From: Acidobacteriota bacterium | GTDB lineage: Bacteria > Acidobacteriota > Terriglobia > Acidiferrales > UBA7541 | DNA length: 64,000 nt | Assembly (NCBI GenBank): GCA_003223215.1 | Contig: QHYH01000106.1 | Span: 1 to 64,000, forward strand | Direction of reading: 5' to 3' | Notes under the pieces: generated by a model | Told to the model about the DNA's origin: nothing | Databases searched by the model: none | What the model saw: the letters and a program-made list of their open reading frames with translations, nothing else | Position numbers and translations under genes: made by a program | Part shown: positions 24,062 to 33,085 of the stretch, in pieces | Numbering within the stretch: position 1 is the stretch's first letter | How the letters are laid out: each line of letters starts with the position of its first letter

Positions 24062-25015
24062 ATGGAAGAGAATCTAGAGAACCGAGAGTATCAAGAAACT
24101 CAGCCGGAGGCCGGATGGGAAGCCCGCCCTGCGGGCCTTAACCGCGGGCTGCTGCTTGGCGCGGTGGCACTATTGATCGTGGCGGGATTGGCGTTTGGCT
24201 ACGGTTACCGGCAGCAAATCGCGGTGGGGCATTTGACGGCGCAGCAGACCACCGCCAACTCCACGATCGACCAACTGCAGGGCCAGCTCAACAGCGTCAA
24301 CGCAAAGCTTAATGACATGGTCGCGGCGCAGCAGGCCGCCGCGCAAGCGGCCGCGGAAAAAAACACCAACCCGTCGCCGGGAGCCAAGCACGGCGCGCCG
24401 GTGGCGGACAAGCGCTACAAACAGTTGCAGGCGCAGCTGGAAAACCAAGAGAAACAGTTGAAGGAAACGCAGGACCAGGTAGCCAAGAACCGGACCGATC
24501 TCGAGACCAATCTCAATTCCACGAAAGACGAGCTCAGCGGCTCGATCGCCAAAACACATGATGAATTGGTCGTGCTGGAAAAACGCGGTGAGCGGAGCTA
24601 CTTTGAATTTGACCTCCGAAAGTCCAGGCAGTTCCAGCGCTTCGGACCGATCACGCTGTCGCTGCGGCGGACCGACGCGAAGCACATGAACTATGATCTG
24701 ATGATGGTTGTCGACGACAAGCAGCTCAGCAAAAAGAAAGTGAATCTCTACGAGCCCATCTGGATCCACACGGAGAGCGTCGGGCAGCCGGTGCAAATCG
24801 TGGTGAACAAGATCGGCAAGAATTCCGTTCAGGGGTACATCAGCGCGCCAAAGTACAAGGAGTCCGAGCTGGCCGCGGCCAGCGCTGGCGCGCCGACCTT
24901 GACGCCCGTCTCCGCCACGACGCCGGACCCGAACAGGCCGATTCCGCAGCCAGAACAACCGCAGCAGCCCTCACAGCAGCCACAGACCCAGCAGCCTCAA
25001 CCGCAGCAGCCGTAA
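24062..25015 (+). CDS. Membrane-anchored coiled-coil protein with Pro/Gln-rich tail, hypothetical
   Basis: Protein of 317 residues that I recognise only as an acidobacterial-type hypothetical. One transmembrane helix (about residues 28-46, GLLLGAVALLIVAGLAFGYG) is followed by a periplasmic coiled coil (TIDQLQGQLNSVNAKL and KQLQAQLENQEKQLKETQDQ). A globular beta-rich domain of about 110 residues follows (ERSYFEFDLRKSRQFQRFGP, ISLRRTD-like strands, LYEPIWIHTESVGQPVQIVV), then a tail of PQ repeats. It may be an envelope spacer or scaffold. ATG 24062 follows AGGAGG by 8 nt; a TTG 6 bp earlier is in frame but less likely. A strong terminator follows. Confidence 0.75.
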   Translation: MEENLENREYQETQPEAGWEARPAGLNRGLLLGAVALLIVAGLAFGYGYRQQIAVGHLTAQQTTANSTIDQLQGQLNSVNAKLNDMVAAQQAAAQAAAEKNTNPSPGAKHGAPVADKRYKQLQAQLENQEKQLKETQDQVAKNRTDLETNLNSTKDELSGSIAKTHDELVVLEKRGERSYFEFDLRKSRQFQRFGPITLSLRRTDAKHMNYDLMMVVDDKQLSKKKVNLYEPIWIHTESVGQPVQIVVNKIGKNSVQGYISAPKYKESELAAASAGAPTLTPVSATTPDPNRPIPQPEQPQQPSQQPQTQQPQPQQP

Positions 25016-25068
25016 CGAGCTAGCTGGCGCGTGCTCCTGAAATCTTCCATTTTTTGTCGGTTTGGCTG

Positions 25069-25100
25069 GCAGGGCGTCGTAGCGACGCCCTGCTTTTTTT
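25069..25100 (+). terminator. Rho-independent terminator
   Basis: A perfect 11-bp stem GCAGGGCGTCG / CGACGCCCTGC with a 3-nt loop is followed by seven T. It lies 54 bp after the coiled-coil protein gene. Confidence 0.92.
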
Positions 25101-25341
25101 CGCGCCGCGTCCGCACGTGGCCGCCCGGCGTGTTCCCCTGAAATTTTGGTCATCCACAAAGATTCCGGCGTCGTCCGGACCTGCCGGCGACGAGGGTACC
25201 GCTTTGCTTTGCCGCATCTGATCGGAAGATCCAGGATCGAACGGTTGGAGAGTGCAGAGTTGAGGAGCTAAGCGTGAGTTCGCGGATTGGCAAACCCGCT
25301 CCCTCGGGACGCGGAGGGTTGCAGCCAGGCTTAAGCTCGGC

Positions 25342-25575
25342 TCAGCCGCTGGCCTCCTTCTTCCGGTAGCCTTCGCAGGAGAGAACGGGAAGCCGCGGAT
25401 ATTTGGGAAACTTCGGATCGCGGGCAGAGAGTTCGCAGAAAAGAAACGTCGAACCGCGGTCGGATTGGACCGAACGGGCGTGGATACAATCGGCGCACAG
25501 GCCTGCGTTCGCAACTCTGTTGGTCGCTCGAGAGTTCTTGGCCACGGAAAAAGCATAGCAGCAGCCCCGGGGCAA
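25342..25575 (-). CDS. Small cysteine-rich conserved protein
   Basis: A 77-residue frame. The conserved-looking core reads NAGLCADCIHARSVQSDRGS, TFLFCELSARDPKFPKYPRL and PVLSCEGY. The four Cys (CxxC, then single Cys in FLFC and LSC) and the PKYPRLPVLxC ending suggest a small metal-binding protein of a type I have seen in acidobacterial genomes, without known function. The true start is uncertain: GTG at 25545 is closest to the core, ATG at 25575 is the longest option, and neither has a good ribosome site. Confidence 0.6.
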   Translation of the reverse strand: MPRGCCYAFSVAKNSRATNRVANAGLCADCIHARSVQSDRGSTFLFCELSARDPKFPKYPRLPVLSCEGYRKKEASG

Positions 25576-25628
25576 GGCAGTTGGAATTGCACGTCAGCAG
25601 CGAGTCTCAGGCCGGCCTCAAATTCCTA

Positions 25629-26332
25629 TCACGCCGCTAGGCGGCTCCGGGCTTCTTTGACTCGTGCGAGGAACCGGCGCACGAGCTCGTGAAATGGGTT
25701 CTTCCTGCTTGGCGCTCGAGCGCTTCGTTGGGAATCAGCTCACCGCCCACGCCCAGCGCCGACGCGCCGGCCAGGATGTAGTCGAGAGCCGTCCGTTGAT
25801 TCACTCCTCCCGCAGCTACCAAGGGAATTTGCGGGAACGGCGCTTTCAACGCCCGGATGTAATGGTCGCCGCCAAGTGCCGCACCGGGAAAAATCTTGAC
25901 GAAGTCCGCGCCGACTTTCGACACCTGGATGACCTCGCCGGGTGTCAAAGCGCCGGGAATGACGAGTATGCCTTTGCTGCGAGCAAACTCCACCACTTCG
26001 TGAATGAACCCGGTGCTCGTCAGGAATTTCGCTCGGGCAGCCACCGAGCGCTCGGCGGTTTCCAGGTCGAGGACCGTGCCGGCGCCGACAACCATTTCTG
26101 GAAGGCTTTCCAGCAATTCGGGAATTACCCCGAGCGCTCCCGGAACCGTCATGGTTATTTCGGCGATGGGGATTCCTGCGCGGTAGACGGCTTCCGCCGC
26201 CTAACGTGCCTGCTCGGCAGAAGTCACGTCGATCCCCATCTCCTCGATCCGCGCTCGGACCGCTTCCTTTTTCAATGATGCGACTCCCTGTTGCCGGGCA
26301 CCCTTTCCCTTCAAGGACTTCGTGTGAGCCAT
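25629..26332 (-). pseudogene. eda: Broken KDPG/KHG aldolase gene
   Basis: The sequence encodes a bifunctional 2-keto-3-deoxy-6-phosphogluconate / 4-hydroxy-2-oxoglutarate aldolase (Entner-Doudoroff), but with lesions. The start ATG 26332 gives MAHTKSLKGKGARQQGVASL, then KKEAVRARIEEMG, about five residues missing, and a TAG at about 26206 before AAEAVYRAGIPIAEITMTVP. The central part is normal: catalytic Glu in AEITMTVPGA, Schiff-base Lys in GADFVKIFPGA and GGVNQRTALDYILAGA. Near 25715 a frameshift is needed to reach the family ending, NPFHELVRRFLARVKEAR. A 171-codon frame from ATG 26152 is still open, but it lacks the first beta strand, so function is doubtful. It overlaps the end of the CzcA relic. 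Confidence 0.75.
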
Positions 26333-26758
26333 GACGAGCGGAGGCCGCGCATTTTATGCTGTTTCGTCAAATCCTGTTTCCACTTCCGGAGTTTGTCTCC
26401 CTCACCGGCGACCCAAACGTACAGCGTCGGAAGGAGGAACACGCTGAGGAGCCGAACACGGAGAACCGCGCCCGCAATGGCGGAGTCTTCGATGGAATGT
26501 CCCCGCGCGCGGAGTTGATTGATATATTCGAGCATGATTACGCCGACTTGTACAGACACTCCGAAAAGCGCCAGGAAGCCTATCCCGGAGGAAACGCTAA
26601 AGTGCGTCCCGCCGACTAACAGAGCAACAAGGCCGCCGAGGGGCGCCATCGCTGCGGTCCCGAGAATGAGCAAGGCCCACTTGTAGGAACGGAACATCGT
26701 GTAGAGGATGGCGAAAATGAACACAATGGTGAGGGGCACAATCAGAATAAGCCATGTT
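26311..26758 (-). pseudogene. C-terminal fragment of a CzcA-type RND efflux pump
   Basis: The frame reads TWLILIVPLTIVFIFAILYT, WALLILGTAAMAPLGGLVAL, SVSSGIGFLALFGVSVQVGV and IMLEYINQLRARG, which are transmembrane helices of the second half of heavy-metal RND pumps (CzcA/CusA). About 35-40 residues are missing between GAVLRVR and LLSVFLLPTLYVWV, so two helices are deleted. The other ~800 N-terminal residues are absent: the sequence joins directly to the CzcC relic. It is non-functional. Confidence 0.75.
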
Positions 26759-27232
26759 TTCTTTGGCCAGCGCGAGAATGGCCTTTTCTTCAAGCACCTG
26801 AATGAACGCGGTGCGCAAGTTGGAGATGAGCGTGCGGTGCAGGTCGCCCTCGGTCGAAACCGCAATGGCGGTGGCTTTCTGAGCGCTCTCAAGCCGCAAT
26901 TCCCGCTTGTGCCGCCGCTCATGCAGGTAGCTGATGTTTGGCGAAATCGTTGCGCCCCTGAGAGGCTGCCAGACTCCCTGATAAGGCGCGGCCTGGATCC
27001 CATCCGTTGTCACGGCGAGGTTCGGGTTGGGCCGCAAGTAGGCGGTAATTTCCGAAGCCTTGGACTCGTCAATGCCGATTAAGCCCGCTCGCAGAGTTGG
27101 ATTCAGAGCCTCGAATCTGTCACGAACTTCCTGCCACGTGAGGGCCTTCTGGGCCAACGCACTTGCGGCCAGAACCAGGTTCAGCAGGAGTCCCAAGCAA
27201 AGACCTTTTCTCAAGATTCCTAAAGCCCGCAT
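26756..27232 (-). pseudogene. N-terminal fragment of a CzcC/TolC-type outer-membrane efflux protein
   Basis: A signal peptide (LCLGLLLNLVLAASALAQ) is followed by LTWQEVRDRFEALNPTLRAG, NLAVTTDGIQ, SYLHERRHKRELRLESAQKA and FIQVLEEKAILALAKEN, the first ~159 residues of an outer-membrane factor of a metal-efflux system. At 26756 the homology stops and the CzcA relic begins in another frame. The rest of czcC, all of czcB and most of czcA are deleted. The neighbouring upstream gene (27372-27794) probably headed the operon. Confidence 0.78.
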
Positions 27233-27371
27233 TTCTTCTTCCTTTATCTATTCCGGGGGACCCCTGAACCCTCCCGAGGTTGTGCGCCAAAATGGAAAAT
27301 GGGCGAGCAAGGTCACCAGGCTCCTTGACCTTGTCCGGCAAACAGCTCTTGCAAGCGGGAATACGGACGGG

Positions 27372-27794
27372 TTACGAGAGCGACGGAGGAGGGGCTCTGC
27401 CGCAGAGGTTTTCGTGGGCGACCTCAGCAATGGGCAGAAACTTTGTGTTTTCGATTCCCCTTCTTGCGGCAGGCGCAGACGAGGAAAGCGCCAGGGGCGG
27501 GGAAAACAGGAGAAGGTGGGTAGGAAGGGGTCTGCAGGAGGCTGGATTCGCTGTGGTTGCCGCCGCAATTCGTGCACTCTTTCTGTCTTCGACCAGAACT
27601 TGCTGATTGTGCAGATCATCGGTCATCGAGATGACGAAAAAGAGGATCACCAGGGAGCAGCCCATGGCCATCAGTTTGCGGACATAACTCGCCGGGCGCC
27701 GCAAGGATGCAGCGCTGCCAGACAGCGTGAGGATCTGCGCGAGAATCGCAGCGATGGCCACGCCGACCCAGACCAGGTTGAGTGCCAGCTCCAT
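27372..27794 (-). CDS. Small membrane protein at the head of the former metal-efflux operon
   Basis: Protein of 140 residues with two hydrophobic segments (ELALNLVWVGVAIAAILAQI and MAMGCSLVILFFVISMTDDL), a polar middle with ISMTDDLHNQQVLVEDRKS, then LLLFSPPLALSSSAP and a Cys-containing end (VAHENLCGRAPPPSLS). Proteins of this make-up are found in front of czcCBA-type genes in acidobacteria, and the start-stop spacing to the czcC relic (139 bp) agrees. I infer a role linked to metal sensing or efflux without knowing it. ATG 27794 is preceded by GGAAAG; the open frame reaches 27899. Confidence 0.6.
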   Translation of the reverse strand: MELALNLVWVGVAIAAILAQILTLSGSAASLRRPASYVRKLMAMGCSLVILFFVISMTDDLHNQQVLVEDRKSARIAAATTANPASCRPLPTHLLLFSPPLALSSSAPAARRGIENTKFLPIAEVAHENLCGRAPPPSLS

Positions 27795-27936
27795 AATCTT
27801 TCCGATTATAGTATGCATGCCGGGGCGGCTAAGCAACAGAAAGGCGATTGCGGAGCTGGCGAAAGCACCCGCCGGGCGAGCCCTTATTTCCTTGAGCAAC
27901 CCGCGACAGAGGCTCTCGAGGCGTCAGCCTTAGTCC

Positions 27937-28716
27937 TTAGTAGGGCTTGCTTGCTGCGGGGCCAGTGGTGGACGTCGCCGCCTGAGCGGCAACGGGCTTG
28001 GCGAAGTGCGACTCGTCGATTTTAGGATTGATTTCGACTTTGTCGATCGTAAGAGTCTGTTGGTATTCCGTGCCGGGGCTGCCCTGATCAATTTTGAAGG
28101 GGAACTTCATTCGCTGGACTTCGCGGTAATCGGAGAGGACGCTCTCCCAGGGAAGCGGCTCGTTTCCGACCTTGCGAGTCCCTTCCCATTTGGTCGTCAA
28201 GAACGTGGCGCAGTCGATGAGATAAGAGCGGACTTCCCCGCTCTTGCTGGTTACCTTCAAACGATAAACTGCCTTGCCGTCTGAGTTTTCCTTCCCGACC
28301 AGTTCCACCTGCGACCCTTTGCTTTTGTAATCCACGAGCGGGCCGTCGAGGTCCGATTCATCAGGCATATCCTTCAGTTCATCGGCAGACATCTCGACCA
28401 CCCCCTTGTTCTCCGTGAAAGGATTCACCGTCCAGCCGGCGGATTTCCCGTCGTACGCGCGCAGAACCTTCTGCCCTTCTACGGTGATTTCGGAATACAG
28501 CTTGTGAGGGCGCTCGAGCTCCAGCACCACCGTGCCCTCGAGGCCCTGGGAAAAGGCGACTCGCCCGGTGATCCGCTCCGATTCGACCGCCTTGATCTTG
28601 TCGATTCCGCCGCGCGCTTCGATGGCCTTTTTTATAATTTCGTCGATGGTCTGCGCCGACGGTGAACTCCACGGTAAAAAACACAAAAAGGTGGCAAGCA
28701 AAAGTTTGATCTTCAT
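27937..28716 (-). CDS. LolA-like exported protein (outer-membrane lipoprotein-sorting type)
   Basis: Periplasmic protein of 259 residues with signal peptide MKIKLLLATFLCFLPWSSPS. The body looks like the LolA/LppX-type half-barrel: IDEIIKKAIEARGGIDKIKA, then alternating strands (GLEGTVVLELERPHKLYSEI, AYDGKSAGWTVNPFT, DLDGPLVDYKSKGSQVELVG, YRLKVTSKSGEVRSYLIDCA) and the end QQTLTIDKVEINPKIDESHF. Such proteins carry lipoproteins or lipids across the periplasm; in acidobacteria many paralogues exist and the cargo is unknown. It is divergent from the large propeller-phosphoesterase gene and has a candidate promoter at 28766-28795. Confidence 0.8.
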   Translation of the reverse strand: MKIKLLLATFLCFLPWSSPSAQTIDEIIKKAIEARGGIDKIKAVESERITGRVAFSQGLEGTVVLELERPHKLYSEITVEGQKVLRAYDGKSAGWTVNPFTENKGVVEMSADELKDMPDESDLDGPLVDYKSKGSQVELVGKENSDGKAVYRLKVTSKSGEVRSYLIDCATFLTTKWEGTRKVGNEPLPWESVLSDYREVQRMKFPFKIDQGSPGTEYQQTLTIDKVEINPKIDESHFAKPVAAQAATSTTGPAASKPY

Positions 28717-28765
28717 TCCGAGTCCGAGTGGCTTTTGTTTAGCGGCCGGGAACTACGCATTATTC

Positions 28766-28795
28766 ATGCTAAAGGGCAGGCGCGCTTCCGGTCAA
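28766..28795 (-). promoter_or_regulatory. Candidate sigma-70 promoter of the LolA-like gene
   Basis: On the minus strand TTGACC (28795-28790) and TAGCAT (28771-28766) are 18 bp apart, about 50 bp upstream of ATG 28716. Confidence 0.4.
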
Positions 28796-28932
28796 ATTTA
28801 TTCCGGCTCACCAGGGCGGCGTCGGCGTGTTTATGCGAGCGAAACAATTTTCCCTTAGGCTCGAATGCGCGTACATTTGGAACCGCACGAAAAACGATGC
28901 GACAAGAAATCTTAACTTCGGCAGGTGCATTC

Positions 28933-31900
28933 ATGACATTCCGCTTTTGCAGTGGGCTTTTCCTTACGACGACACTGTTTTCTGGAATCGCCGGCGGGCA
29001 GCAGGAGCCGGCGGGAGAAGGCCGGCCCATTACACCCGCAGGCTCGCTCGTGATGGATGCGGGAACAGAACTTCCGGCCGTGGGGGCCATGCCCATGACC
29101 ATGTTGCGGAGCCCGGACAAGCTCGGGCACGACGGAAAAGGCCGCTATCTGCTGGTTGTGAACAGCGGTTTTGGCGTGCAGTTTAGCGATGACACCAACA
29201 GGGCACAACAATCGATTGCGGTGATCGACCTGAACGCAACGCCCGAGCCACGAGTGACGCAAAACGTCTATTTCCCCACGCCGCAAAGCGCGAATGTCGG
29301 GCTGGCTTTTGCACCCGTGGCATCGGCGGAGCGCAGTTTTGCGATGTATGTTTCCGGCGGATTCGAAAACAAGGTGTGGATTTTCCGCTTCGATCCGAGA
29401 GCCGTCACTCCGGTCCAACCGGCTTCGCCCGGGCCGGGCACAAAAGTTACCGCGCCGTTTTTCCTGATCAGCAATCCCGGGGAAGTGTCGCCAAAGGACT
29501 ACAACCGAGGGAAAGCGGCACTCTACCCCACCGGCCTCGCGGTGACCAAGGACGGCCGCACGCTGGTTACTGCCAACAATCTGGGTGACAGCGTAACCAT
29601 TGTCCGCGACCTGAACGGCGCGCGAAAAATGCAGCGGGTCGATTTGCATCACCGAGGAAAGCTCAACGGGAACATCTATCCATACGGGGTTGTACTCCTC
29701 GAAAACGGGAAGAAGGCGCGGGCTTATGTTTCCTGCTGGAACGATTCTTCGGTCGCCGTGGTCTCGCTCGATGGCAAGGCCTTCGTGGAAAAATACATTA
29801 GCGTGGACAGACATCCGACCGCGATGGAGCCGAATGCCAAAGGCACGCGGCTGTTTGTGGCCAATTCAAACGCCGATAGCGTTTCCGTGATTGACACAGC
29901 CTCGGATCAGGACATCGAGCGAATTGACGTGCGTCTCGCGGAGAGCGCTCTGCCGGGATCGAGCCCAGAGGGAGTGGCGCTCAGCGAGGATGAAAAGACC
30001 CTTTATGTCGCGAACGCTCACAGCAACGCCGTCGCTGTCGTGGCGCTTTCCGAAAAGGCTCGCGGCGGAAAATCCCTGGAGAACGGAGGCGCGGCAAAGT
30101 CAAAGATTTTGGGATTTATTCCAACGGGTCAATACCCATCCGCGGTTGCGGTGGCGGACGGAAGACTTTTTATCGGAAATGGCAAAGGGACGGGATTCGA
30201 ACCCTCCTCGATGCGTGTAAGCAACTCCGGCTACACCCCGAACCCGCCAAACGCAGCGTTTCCTCCCCGCAAGGAAAACCATCGCCAGGGCGGCCAGTAC
30301 AGCGGCTCGATCGTCTCGGGAAATATCGGCTTCGTGGCGCTGCCGGATGACCCGACACTGGCGCACTACACCCAACAAACCATGCAGAACGATGGGCTCG
30401 TGGATTTTGCTCCGCCAAGGCTTTTTGCCGGCGAAAGCCCCATCAAGCACGTCATTTACATCATCAAGGAAAACCGCACCTACGACCAGGTGTTCGGCGA
30501 CGTGAAAAGTTCAGGTGACGGCCACGCTGCCGATGGCGACCCCGGCTTGGCGATTTTCGGCGAAGGCGACGCGGCGCGCCGTCCCGATGGCACCTCACAA
30601 GCGGTGACACCCAATCATCATGCGCTGGCCGATCGTTTCGGCCTCTTCGACCGCTTTTTCGTGAATTCCGAAGCGAGCCCCGACGGACACAACTGGGCGA
30701 CGGCCGCATTTTCGAACGATTACGTGGACAAGGCCTTTCGCTGGAACTATTCCGACCGCGGGCGCACGTATGACTTTGAAGGTTACAACCGCCTGCCGGA
30801 TTACGAACCACCTGGCGAGTTGCAACTCGATAAATTCCAGGGTGACGCCCTGGCAGCGTTGACCGATCTGTTAGAAAAGCATCTGCCCTATCGGCAAGGG
30901 TTCACGGACCTCGGCGAGCCGAAAACGCTTTACCTGTGGGACGCCGCCGCACGCGCAGGATTGAGTTACCGGAATTACGGGGAATTCATCACGGTGATTT
31001 CCGCGAATGACGTGGCGACAGCAAAGCAGAGGCGCCACAAGGGATATCCGGATATTTCGAAAGCCGTTCGCGACATTCCCAACAAGGCTTCTCTCGCGAA
31101 TCATCACAGCCCGAGCTTCCGCAGCTTCGACCTCACGGCGCCGGACATCATGACCGTGGATTGCTACAAAGCCGCGCTCGAAGCGCCGGGACGCCCGGAC
31201 GCCGCGGTGACCGAAGACCATGCCCATGCCAGCTGCCGGGGGAACTCGCGGTTTGGCGAATGGCTCGCGGAGTTTAAGGGATTCGTCGCCGAGCGCGAGG
31301 CAGGCAAACCGGATCCCATGCCGGCGCTCGTGGTGATGCGCTTTCCCAACGATCACACCACGGGAATCAAAGAAGGGTTTCCGACGCCGCAATTCATGGT
31401 TGCGGACAACGACTACGCCGTCGGGCGGCTGGTCGAAGCGGTTTCTTCGAGCGTGTATTGGAAAGACACCGCGATCTTCGCGGTCGAAGACGATGCGCAG
31501 TCCGGGCCGGATCATGTGGATTCACATCGCTCGGTGGGCCTGGCCATCAGCGCGTACAACAAGCGCGGCACGCTGATCCACAAATTTCACAGCACCGTGA
31601 GCATGATTCGAACCATCGAAATGCTGCTCGGGATTCGCGCGATGAACCAGCTGGATGCCTCCGCGATCCCCATGGACATCTTTCAGGACAAGCCGGATTT
31701 GACGCCCTACAAAGCAGCGCTGCCGACGATTGCCGCCGATAACCTAATGACGGGTAAGGCCAAGGACAAAGTCACTGCAGCATGGATGAAAAAAACGTTG
31801 CGGCAGGATTTGGAGCACGCGGACATGGCCGATCCACAAGCACTAAACGCCATTATCTGGTTTGCCTGCCGGGGAGACGGTTCGCACCTGCCGCCATCCG

Positions 31901-31992
31901 CGGTGCTGCCGGCCTATGAGGCAATGCGCCTGGGAGTTTTGGATACCGAAGAAGTCCCGGTCGATCACAAGAACAAAGACAACGACGATTGA
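28933..31992 (+). CDS. Secreted beta-propeller plus phosphoesterase protein
   Basis: Exported protein of 1019 residues. A signal peptide (CSGLFLTTTLFSGIAGG) leads to a YncE-like propeller (about 60-470), visible as repeated TLYVANAHSNAVAVVALSE, RLFVANSNADSVSVIDTAS and TLVTANNLGDSVTIVRDLNG blades. From about residue 510 a phosphoesterase domain follows: IKHVIYIIKENRTYDQVFGD (metal-site Glu-Asn-Arg-Thr), VTPNHHALADRF, FFVNSEASPDGHNWATAA, then AIFAVEDDAQSGPDHVDSHR late. The end (DHKNKDNDD) is charged. ATG 28933 is chosen for signal peptide and a weak GGCAGG site; ATG 28897 is in frame. It resembles the protein at 4506-6674 with the domain order reversed. Confidence 0.85.
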   Translation: MTFRFCSGLFLTTTLFSGIAGGQQEPAGEGRPITPAGSLVMDAGTELPAVGAMPMTMLRSPDKLGHDGKGRYLLVVNSGFGVQFSDDTNRAQQSIAVIDLNATPEPRVTQNVYFPTPQSANVGLAFAPVASAERSFAMYVSGGFENKVWIFRFDPRAVTPVQPASPGPGTKVTAPFFLISNPGEVSPKDYNRGKAALYPTGLAVTKDGRTLVTANNLGDSVTIVRDLNGARKMQRVDLHHRGKLNGNIYPYGVVLLENGKKARAYVSCWNDSSVAVVSLDGKAFVEKYISVDRHPTAMEPNAKGTRLFVANSNADSVSVIDTASDQDIERIDVRLAESALPGSSPEGVALSEDEKTLYVANAHSNAVAVVALSEKARGGKSLENGGAAKSKILGFIPTGQYPSAVAVADGRLFIGNGKGTGFEPSSMRVSNSGYTPNPPNAAFPPRKENHRQGGQYSGSIVSGNIGFVALPDDPTLAHYTQQTMQNDGLVDFAPPRLFAGESPIKHVIYIIKENRTYDQVFGDVKSSGDGHAADGDPGLAIFGEGDAARRPDGTSQAVTPNHHALADRFGLFDRFFVNSEASPDGHNWATAAFSNDYVDKAFRWNYSDRGRTYDFEGYNRLPDYEPPGELQLDKFQGDALAALTDLLEKHLPYRQGFTDLGEPKTLYLWDAAARAGLSYRNYGEFITVISANDVATAKQRRHKGYPDISKAVRDIPNKASLANHHSPSFRSFDLTAPDIMTVDCYKAALEAPGRPDAAVTEDHAHASCRGNSRFGEWLAEFKGFVAEREAGKPDPMPALVVMRFPNDHTTGIKEGFPTPQFMVADNDYAVGRLVEAVSSSVYWKDTAIFAVEDDAQSGPDHVDSHRSVGLAISAYNKRGTLIHKFHSTVSMIRTIEMLLGIRAMNQLDASAIPMDIFQDKPDLTPYKAALPTIAADNLMTGKAKDKVTAAWMKKTLRQDLEHADMADPQALNAIIWFACRGDGSHLPPSAVLPAYEAMRLGVLDTEEVPVDHKNKDNDD

Positions 31993-32024
31993 TGGATACA
32001 GATAGAGGGGGTTTGGGGGCGGCG

Positions 32025-32960
32025 CTAAACAGCGGTGACGAGATTTCCGTCAAGGGCCACGTAGCCGTAGGCCATGCGCGGAGTGTTGAATGCGAAACCA
32101 GGATGGCCATGGCAATCGAGGAGGATCAGGCCGCCGGTGGCATGGGTACGTTTCGCGAGCAGATGCACAGCTTCACGAGCGGCCAGTTGCCCGGAGGAAA
32201 CGCCGCAGGGTTCGCCGGCCCCAGTAGCCATGCAGATCGCCGATTCACGCAGGAGGTCGACGGCAGTTTTGGCCATCACGATTTTCATGATGGCTTCGCC
32301 GTAGCCGGTACAGGAGACCCCGCCGGCTTCGGAATCGGCGTAACACCCACAGCCGATCAGCGGGGAATCGCCGACGCGTCCCGGAAGTTTGCAGCAAGTG
32401 CCGCCGGTGGAAGTCGCTGCAAACAGATTTCCTTCCCGATCGATGGCCACGGCTCCTACGGTTCCCTGTTCGTGACCGCGATGATGCTCGGCCGCGTGCT
32501 TGTCGTTTCTGCACCTAAGCCAAGCTTCTTGCCCCGCATCGCTGATCAGCTCCTCCGGATCGCACAGCGCGATTCCTTGTTCTCTCGCAAATCGTTCCGC
32601 GCCCTCCCCAACCAGCATCATGTGCGGGCATTTCTCGAGGATCGCGCGAGCCACCAGAATGGGATTCTTCACCCGCTGCAGCGTGGAAGCCGCGCCAGCA
32701 CGCAGCGTCGCGCCGTTCATCACAATGGCGTCGCACTCCACGCGGCCGTCCCGGTTCAGGTGCGAGCCGTAGCCCGCGTCGAAAACAGGATCGTCTTCCA
32801 ATACCATGACTGCGGCTTCGATGGCCTCGAGAGCATTGCCACCTTTTGAAAGGATCGACCAACCGGCAGCAAGAGCGCGCCGACAACCGGACTTACAGGC
32901 ATCGACGGCCTCGTCAGGAATGTCCCAGGCGCCGCCGTGAACGATCAGAGCGGGTTTCAT
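32025..32960 (-). CDS. iaaA: Isoaspartyl peptidase / plant-type L-asparaginase
   Basis: N-terminal-nucleophile hydrolase of 311 residues that cleaves beta-aspartyl peptides and asparagine; the precursor self-cleaves into two subunits. It begins PALIVHGGAWDIPDEAVDAC, with later GNALEAIEAAVMVLEDDPVF, DAGYGSHLNRDGRVECDAIV, and the autocleavage site EQGTVGAVAIDREGNLFAAT with Thr as nucleophile, followed by TSTGGTCCKLPGRVGDSPLI and GCGCYAD. The open frame continues upstream to 33365, but the conserved N-terminus begins at ATG 32960. The ribosome site is weak. Its stop lies 32 bp from the stop of the convergent propeller-phosphoesterase gene. Confidence 0.88.
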   Translation of the reverse strand: MKPALIVHGGAWDIPDEAVDACKSGCRRALAAGWSILSKGGNALEAIEAAVMVLEDDPVFDAGYGSHLNRDGRVECDAIVMNGATLRAGAASTLQRVKNPILVARAILEKCPHMMLVGEGAERFAREQGIALCDPEELISDAGQEAWLRCRNDKHAAEHHRGHEQGTVGAVAIDREGNLFAATSTGGTCCKLPGRVGDSPLIGCGCYADSEAGGVSCTGYGEAIMKIVMAKTAVDLLRESAICMATGAGEPCGVSSGQLAAREAVHLLAKRTHATGGLILLDCHGHPGFAFNTPRMAYGYVALDGNLVTAV

Positions 32961-33085
32961 CGAAATGAGGATCGCAAAGCGAGTTCGATTTGTCCACTGA
33001 GGCGCGAAAATCGAGTGGTGACGAAGACTGCGGAGCGCGCGGAAAAGCAGGGCGTAACCTCGTGAATAAAGAACAACGGGAAAAA

